Positions 59,828 to 64,000 of a stretch of DNA of 64,000 bases are shown piece by piece. The position numbers and the translations under genes are program-made. Origin of the DNA: Paenisporosarcina sp050269735 (lineage in GTDB: Bacteria > Bacillota > Bacilli > Bacillales_A > Planococcaceae); the NCBI RefSeq assembly GCF_050269735.1, contig NZ_JBNNIX010000002.1:558001-622000 (forward strand), in the 5' to 3' direction. The notes below the pieces were generated by a model that saw only the letters and a list, made by a program, of their open reading frames with translations, was not told where the DNA came from and ran no database searches. Positions within the stretch are counted from its first letter, which is position 1, and each line of letters begins with the position of its first letter.

Positions 59828-59893
59828 AATCGACGTTGACGTAGGAAAAATCGATGTTCACGTAGGAAAATTTGGCGTTGACGTTGTAAAAGC
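59828..59893 (+). repeat. Short intergenic array H, 3 units, core CGTTGACGTAGGAAAAAT
   Basis: Units are fixed on CGTTGACG, TGTTCACG and CGTTGACG at 59834, 59855 and 59876, spaced 21 and 21. ACGTAGGAAAAAT differs from the ACGTCTGAAAAAT core at 33851-33945 at two bases, so the families may be related. It lies between hflC and its terminator. Confidence 0.75.
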
Positions 59894-59929
59894 ATCATTT
59901 GGCCTGTTAAAAACGCTTCTTTAAGCTTT

Positions 59930-60913
59930 TTATTCTAGATATCCTGAAAGGATTTTTGCATAAGGAGAATCCGATGGCAAAATAATCATTGTGTCCTCAC
60001 CTATTGTTTTCTTGTACGATTCCAAAGTTCGATACAAGGCATAAAATTCAGGGTCTTTTGAAAAAGATTGATTATAAATCTTGGCAGCTTCCGATTCCCC
60101 TGAGGCCGCAATTATAGATGCTTCTTTTTGTGCGATTGCCACCATTTCCTGTACTTTGCGGTCAGTAGACGCCTCAATCGTCCTCTTATCGGCATCCCCT
60201 TCTGACAAGTACTTCTGCGCAATGGATTGACGTTCCGAAATCATACGTGTGTAGACGGATTGTTCATTTTCAGGTGGAAGGTCCGTACGTTTCATGCGGA
60301 CATCGATTACTTCCACTCCGTAATTATCCTCCTTCAGCAACTCGTTGACGCGAGCAGTTACACGGTCATTCAAGCTACCTCTCGACGTATTCTCATCATT
60401 GATAATTTCATCATAGTTCAGCTGACCTAGTTCACTTCGAACGACAGAATAAATGAATTCTTCCATACGTGCTTCAGCGTTTAATAAGGTCCCCGCATTC
60501 GTGATCATCGCTTTAGGCTGCGTAATGCGCCAAACGGCATAATTATCGATAATAATCCGCTTTTTGTCCTTTGTGTTAATTTCAGCTTCGGAAACATTAT
60601 AAGTCATTTGATATCGGGGTAAAGAAGAGACACTTTGGACAAATGGGATTTTCATATAAATACCCGGCTCGTCTCGCAAATCAACCACTTCACCAAATTG
60701 GCGAACCACACGGTATTCATTTTCTTTCACCACGTAGACATTGGCTAACAAAATAATCAGTGTCGCAAACACGATTGTTAATGTAATGATGGCTTTCATA
60801 TGTTTCTTAAGATTTAACGGTTCGCGTGTTTTCGGTATTTTGTTTTTATTTTTGAATTGTTCATTGAACTTTTGTTCCAGACTTGCGAAAGGATTTGGAT
60901 TGTTTTGATCCAT
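59930..60913 (-). CDS. hflC: HflC, SPFH-domain regulator of FtsH protease
   Basis: A 327-residue membrane protein: a cytoplasmic N-terminus (1-37), one membrane segment (about 38-62, ITLTIVFATLIILLANVYVV), then a prohibitin/SPFH domain (ENEYRVVRQFGEVVDLRDEPGIY) and a helical coiled region (SERQSIAQKYLSEGDADKRT). HflC and HflK form a ring around FtsH. Start and hflK stop overlap, so the two are coupled. The long charged N-terminus is more typical of HflK, so the naming of the pair could be reversed. Confidence 0.82.
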   Translation of the reverse strand: MDQNNPNPFASLEQKFNEQFKNKNKIPKTREPLNLKKHMKAIITLTIVFATLIILLANVYVVKENEYRVVRQFGEVVDLRDEPGIYMKIPFVQSVSSLPRYQMTYNVSEAEINTKDKKRIIIDNYAVWRITQPKAMITNAGTLLNAEARMEEFIYSVVRSELGQLNYDEIINDENTSRGSLNDRVTARVNELLKEDNYGVEVIDVRMKRTDLPPENEQSVYTRMISERQSIAQKYLSEGDADKRTIEASTDRKVQEMVAIAQKEASIIAASGESEAAKIYNQSFSKDPEFYALYRTLESYKKTIGEDTMIILPSDSPYAKILSGYLE

Positions 60914-61872
60914 TAATTGCCGCCTCCTTGCTCAGTTGTGACTCCTGGAACTTGTGAAGGTTGTTGTAACGGTAAATACTTCACTGTCTCGCCTGAGTCA
61001 TTCATAATATAAATTTGAGCATTCGGAAGGACCGATTCCAAGGTCTCTATCACTAAACGTTGTCTAGTAATCTCCTGATTGTTCCGATACTCAGCATAAA
61101 GTTTATCGAATACAGCGACTTCCCCACGCGCTTGCTCAATACGTGCTGTACGTTGACCTTCAGCACGAGATTTAATGGCAGCAATTTCACCAATTGCTTC
61201 GCTTTCACGTTGATTTTGATATTTCTTCGCTTCGTTCGTTTTTGTATTTTTCGTTTCACGCGCATCTGTTACTGCCGTAAAAGCGGAACGTACTTCTGCA
61301 TTAGGCAATTCCACATCTTGCAGCTTTACACCTAATATCGAAATACCAATATCGTATTTTTCGATAAGAGTAGCTAGTAAATCTCGTGTTTGTGCTTCAA
61401 TATCCGCTTTTCCAGATGTCAGAGCTTCGTCAATCAATGAACTGCCGATAATGGAGCGGATAGATGCCGAAGTGGCATCATGCAGAATTTCTTGTGGCGC
61501 CTCTGCATTGAATAAATACTTTCCAGGGTCAGTGATTTTCCATTGGACAACTAAATCCGTTAATACAATGTTTTCATCCCCTGTAATCATCTTAGTTTCG
61601 TTATCGAAAGAAACGATTTCTCCATCTGCCGATTGCTTATAACCAAATTGCAGACTGAATGTTTCTTTCGAAAGAATTTCCACTTTCTGCATTGGCCAAG
61701 GCAATTTGAAATGCAAACCGGAATCCAAAATAGGTTCCTCGGCTTTCCCAAAAGTTATAACGACTGCCTGCTCTGATTCATCCACTGTGTACCATGAAGT
61801 AAATAAGACAATAAGTGCTATGATTCCTGTCAAAGCCAAAGCTGTCGTCGTTAAAATGCGCTTCACACTCAT
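60913..61872 (-). CDS. hflK: HflK, SPFH-domain regulator of FtsH protease
   Basis: A 319-residue partner of HflC with a membrane segment at about 6-27 and an SPFH domain (DESEQAVVITFGKAEEPILDSGLHFKLP, WPMQKVEIL). The C-terminal part has helical repeats and a polar tail (LQQPSQVPGVTTEQGGGN). WPxQKVE is the HflK-type phrase, supporting the assignment. AGAGGG precedes the ATG. The gene-free 61873-62017 shows no clear promoter beyond a TATAAT near 62003. Confidence 0.85.
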   Translation of the reverse strand: MSVKRILTTTALALTGIIALIVLFTSWYTVDESEQAVVITFGKAEEPILDSGLHFKLPWPMQKVEILSKETFSLQFGYKQSADGEIVSFDNETKMITGDENIVLTDLVVQWKITDPGKYLFNAEAPQEILHDATSASIRSIIGSSLIDEALTSGKADIEAQTRDLLATLIEKYDIGISILGVKLQDVELPNAEVRSAFTAVTDARETKNTKTNEAKKYQNQRESEAIGEIAAIKSRAEGQRTARIEQARGEVAVFDKLYAEYRNNQEITRQRLVIETLESVLPNAQIYIMNDSGETVKYLPLQQPSQVPGVTTEQGGGN

Positions 61873-62017
61873 TTATATATCCCTCTTTCCTAATCTCTCT
61901 TTATTTCTACGGCTATCTTCATATTAAGTTTCAAAAAGTTACTTTTCACTTAGCATCTCTCAGACAGAGCGACGTCGCTTAACTATTAAAACTTAGAGAA
62001 TCATTATTATAATACAT

Positions 62018-62051
62018 GAAAAAAGAACCCTTGAATAAAGGATTCTTTTTC
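62018..62051 (-). terminator. Terminator of phoPR
   Basis: AAAGAATCCTTTATTCAAGG and GGGTTCTTTT pair as a hairpin (one G-T pair) followed by six Ts on the minus strand, about 85 bases beyond the phoR stop. Confidence 0.8.
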
Positions 62052-62134
62052 CTGCCAAATGCGGTTGTAGGGGGTTTCATAAGTATCTTATCAAAGCACT
62101 GTGAACCCTCTGTGAAGAGCGTGTAAAGAACATG

Positions 62135-63679
62135 TTAAGATGACTGTTTTTTCGGAATGAGAATTTTAAATTGTGTCCCTTTCCCAGGCTCGCTTTCTAC
62201 AAAAATTCGTCCATGATGTGCTTCGATTAGATGCTTCACGATCGCAAGACCTAGCCCCGTCCCACCAGAATTTCGACTTCTCGCACGATCAATGCGATAG
62301 AATCGTTCAAAAATACGGGGAATTTCTTTTTTATCCATCCCGATCCCTTCGTCTCGGATAATAATGATTCCATGAGTTTCACTTTCATGAAGGGACAAAT
62401 AAACAGATGTGTTTTCTGGTGAATAGGTAATGGCGTTTGTCAGTAAATTCATGACCACTTGAATTAGTCGGTTCATGTCTCCATCCACTATAACGTCACG
62501 GTTCAGATTCGAGATAAACGTCATGTCTTTTTCACCTAGACGAGGACTCGTCATTTCTGCCGCACGCTTCATAACCTCACGCAGACTTGTTTTGGCAAAC
62601 TCTACAGAAAAGCCATGTTGTTCAATTTTCGAAAGTTCAAGTAAGTCCTGGATTAACATTTGCAGACGATTACTTTCTTTGTGGATTATTTCTAAAAACG
62701 AATGCAAGGTCTTTTCATCTTTCATCGCACCATCCAGCAATGTTTCAGAAAATCCTTTTATCGATGTAATAGGCGTACGAAGTTCGTGGGAAACATTTGC
62801 AACAAAATCTTTCCTGATTTGCTCAAGTCGCACAAGGTCAGAGATATCGTGCATCACAAAGACAACTCCGAGCCAACGTCCATGTTCACCAATTACGGGC
62901 GCTCCATATACTTCCATATGGTGGATTTCTTGCTGTATGACGATGGTCATTTGCGTTCGAGCGGAAGATTCCATTAAAAATACGTAATCAATGAACTTTT
63001 TCAATTCTTCCGGTAACCCTACACTTTTGAATAATTTATCCTGAACATCCTGTGCGCTGAATTCAAACTGATCCACAAAGGTTTTATTGACGATACTGAT
63101 TTTCCCGTCACGGTCAATCATCATCAAGGCACTGCCCATATTTTCAATAAGTGTTTTTAATCGTTCTTTTTCCATTTCACGCACTTTGAACAATTCCTGC
63201 AAATTCCTCGCTAAGACATTGATTGAAGTGCTAAGTTGCGCCGTAGTTGACGTGTCGTCCTCATAGGCTCTCGCTCGATAATTGCCTTTAGCAAGTTCTA
63301 TGGCTACTTCGGTTACATTGTCGATTGGTTGTGCGTAGCGCTTTGTTAATCGATACGTAAATAGGATAGCGATGACAAATGCACCAAGCAAAACAATTAC
63401 AATTGTTTTCCAAAGTTGTTTACGGGTATCGATAAAGTCGCTACCTGTGCGATCATTTGAAAGAACGTCTGTAATTTCAGCCTTTTGGTTGTCGTTGATT
63501 TCCACATTCGATTGTTCAACAATCTGTGAAATTTCCTCCACTTTTTCAACCGCATTTGACCTTACTGATTCTTCCACATAAACAGGAAAAAGCTGACTTA
63601 TGATAATACCCAAGCCAGCTAAAATCGTTCCTACCAGTAACGTAAAGGATAAGACTATTTTTCCTTGGAGCGACTTCAT
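62135..63679 (-). CDS. phoR: Phosphate-response sensor histidine kinase PhoR
   Basis: A 514-residue kinase with membrane segments at about 8-30 and 91-110, a short extracellular loop (about 60 residues, less than in B. subtilis PhoR), a HAMP-like region (111-165), a PAS domain (about 175-280), the phosphoacceptor His298 (VANVSHELRTPITSIKGF) and ATPase motifs (NAITYSP, DEGIGMD, GGTGLGLAIVKHLIE). It phosphorylates PhoP under phosphate starvation. ATGA overlap with phoP couples them. The short outer loop means the exact signal may differ. Confidence 0.92.
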   Translation of the reverse strand: MKSLQGKIVLSFTLLVGTILAGLGIIISQLFPVYVEESVRSNAVEKVEEISQIVEQSNVEINDNQKAEITDVLSNDRTGSDFIDTRKQLWKTIVIVLLGAFVIAILFTYRLTKRYAQPIDNVTEVAIELAKGNYRARAYEDDTSTTAQLSTSINVLARNLQELFKVREMEKERLKTLIENMGSALMMIDRDGKISIVNKTFVDQFEFSAQDVQDKLFKSVGLPEELKKFIDYVFLMESSARTQMTIVIQQEIHHMEVYGAPVIGEHGRWLGVVFVMHDISDLVRLEQIRKDFVANVSHELRTPITSIKGFSETLLDGAMKDEKTLHSFLEIIHKESNRLQMLIQDLLELSKIEQHGFSVEFAKTSLREVMKRAAEMTSPRLGEKDMTFISNLNRDVIVDGDMNRLIQVVMNLLTNAITYSPENTSVYLSLHESETHGIIIIRDEGIGMDKKEIPRIFERFYRIDRARSRNSGGTGLGLAIVKHLIEAHHGRIFVESEPGKGTQFKILIPKKQSS

Positions 63680-64000
63680 ACTTTTTTTGGCTCCTCGAAT
63701 TTGTACCCGAGCCCCCGAATGGTCTTAATGAAAATCGGTTTACGGCTGTTGTCTTCAATTTTATCCCGTAAATGACTGATATGAACGTCAACGATGCGGG
63801 TATCACCTGCAAAGTCATAATTCCAGACAGCACTTAATAATTGGTCACGTGTCAGAACTCGATTCTTATTTTCCATCAGGTAGACGAGCAATTCGAATTC
63901 TTTCGGTGTAAAGTCCAAAGTTTCCTCACGTAAAAACACTTCAAACCGTTCTGGATAAACGCGTAATGGACCAAATTCGAAACCTTGATCTTGTTCTTTT
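63676..64000 (-). CDS. phoP: Phosphate-response regulator PhoP, 5' end cut by window edge
   Basis: Only the C-terminal DNA-binding domain is in the window: the minus strand reads in from 64000 with KEQDQGFEFGPLRVYPERFE and ends at the stop 63676. LDFTPKEFELLVYLMENKNRV, GDTRIVDVHISHLRDKIED and IKTIRGLGYKF are the OmpR/PhoB winged helix with its recognition helix. The receiver domain lies outside. The ATGA overlap with phoR confirms the pair. Confidence 0.92.
   Translation of the reverse strand, partial: KEQDQGFEFGPLRVYPERFEVFLREETLDFTPKEFELLVYLMENKNRVLTRDQLLSAVWNYDFAGDTRIVDVHISHLRDKIEDNSRKPIFIKTIRGLGYKFEEPKKV

Overview
The window is chromosomal DNA of an endospore-forming member of the Bacillales. 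Gene order follows the Bacillus subtilis sdh/lysC/uvrC/etf/mutS2/phe/ysd/thrS/dnaB/polA/phoPR segment closely. The sporulation genes gerE and sspI, the hflKC pair beside polA and the moderate AT richness suggest the Planococcaceae (Sporosarcina, Paenisporosarcina or a relative). That genus-level guess is inference. No tRNA or rRNA gene was found. Most genes lie on the minus strand.

Layout. 1-5 kb: a MarR regulator (cut by the window edge), gerE, ysmA and sdhCAB. 5-10 kb: yslB, a DUF1992 gene, lysC behind a lysine riboswitch, uvrC and trxA. 10.5-15.5 kb: a fatty-acid degradation cluster (lcfA, fadR, fadB, etfB, etfA) with a FadR operator directly in front of fadR. 15.6-22.3 kb: a 26-codon membrane peptide, yshE, mutS2, polX, cvpA, zapA and rnhC. 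22.4-29.8 kb: pheST behind a T-box, an rRNA methyltransferase, sspI, a three-gene XRE/membrane-protein operon and argF. 29.9-40.3 kb is an accessory island. It holds Cys-rich, internally repetitive, probably spore-surface proteins, two genes sharing a SPOCS-like domain, three copies of a small Cys-rich gene each attached to a piece of an IS1182-type transposase, decayed IS3 and ISL3 fragments, and a diverged argF fragment. 40.4-47 kb: ysdC, a dUTPase, ysdB (sigma-W promoter), ysdA, infC-rpmI-rplT behind an L20-type leader, and thrS behind a T-box. 47-50.7 kb: a Fur-box iron ABC transporter. 50.8-64 kb: dnaI, dnaB, nrdR, speD, gapB (two CcpN sites), coaE, mutM, polA, hflC, hflK, phoR and phoP (cut by the window edge).

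The backbone is conserved housekeeping DNA: TCA cycle, fatty-acid oxidation feeding electron-transfer flavoprotein, DNA repair and replication initiation, translation, gluconeogenesis and phosphate sensing. Regulation is unusually readable: a lysine riboswitch, two T-boxes, an L20 leader, and FadR, Fur, CcpN, sigma-W and sigma-K sites.

The most unusual signal is in the intergenic DNA. At least eight short arrays of 3-7 imperfect units lie beside gene 3' ends, in most cases with a 20-21 bp period (two helical turns). Different arrays have different cores, but some cores recur at distant loci, once in the opposite orientation. I know of no described family matching this. The speD leader, which can fold its ribosome binding site into a long stem, and the repeat-driven remodelling of the coat island are also worth attention.
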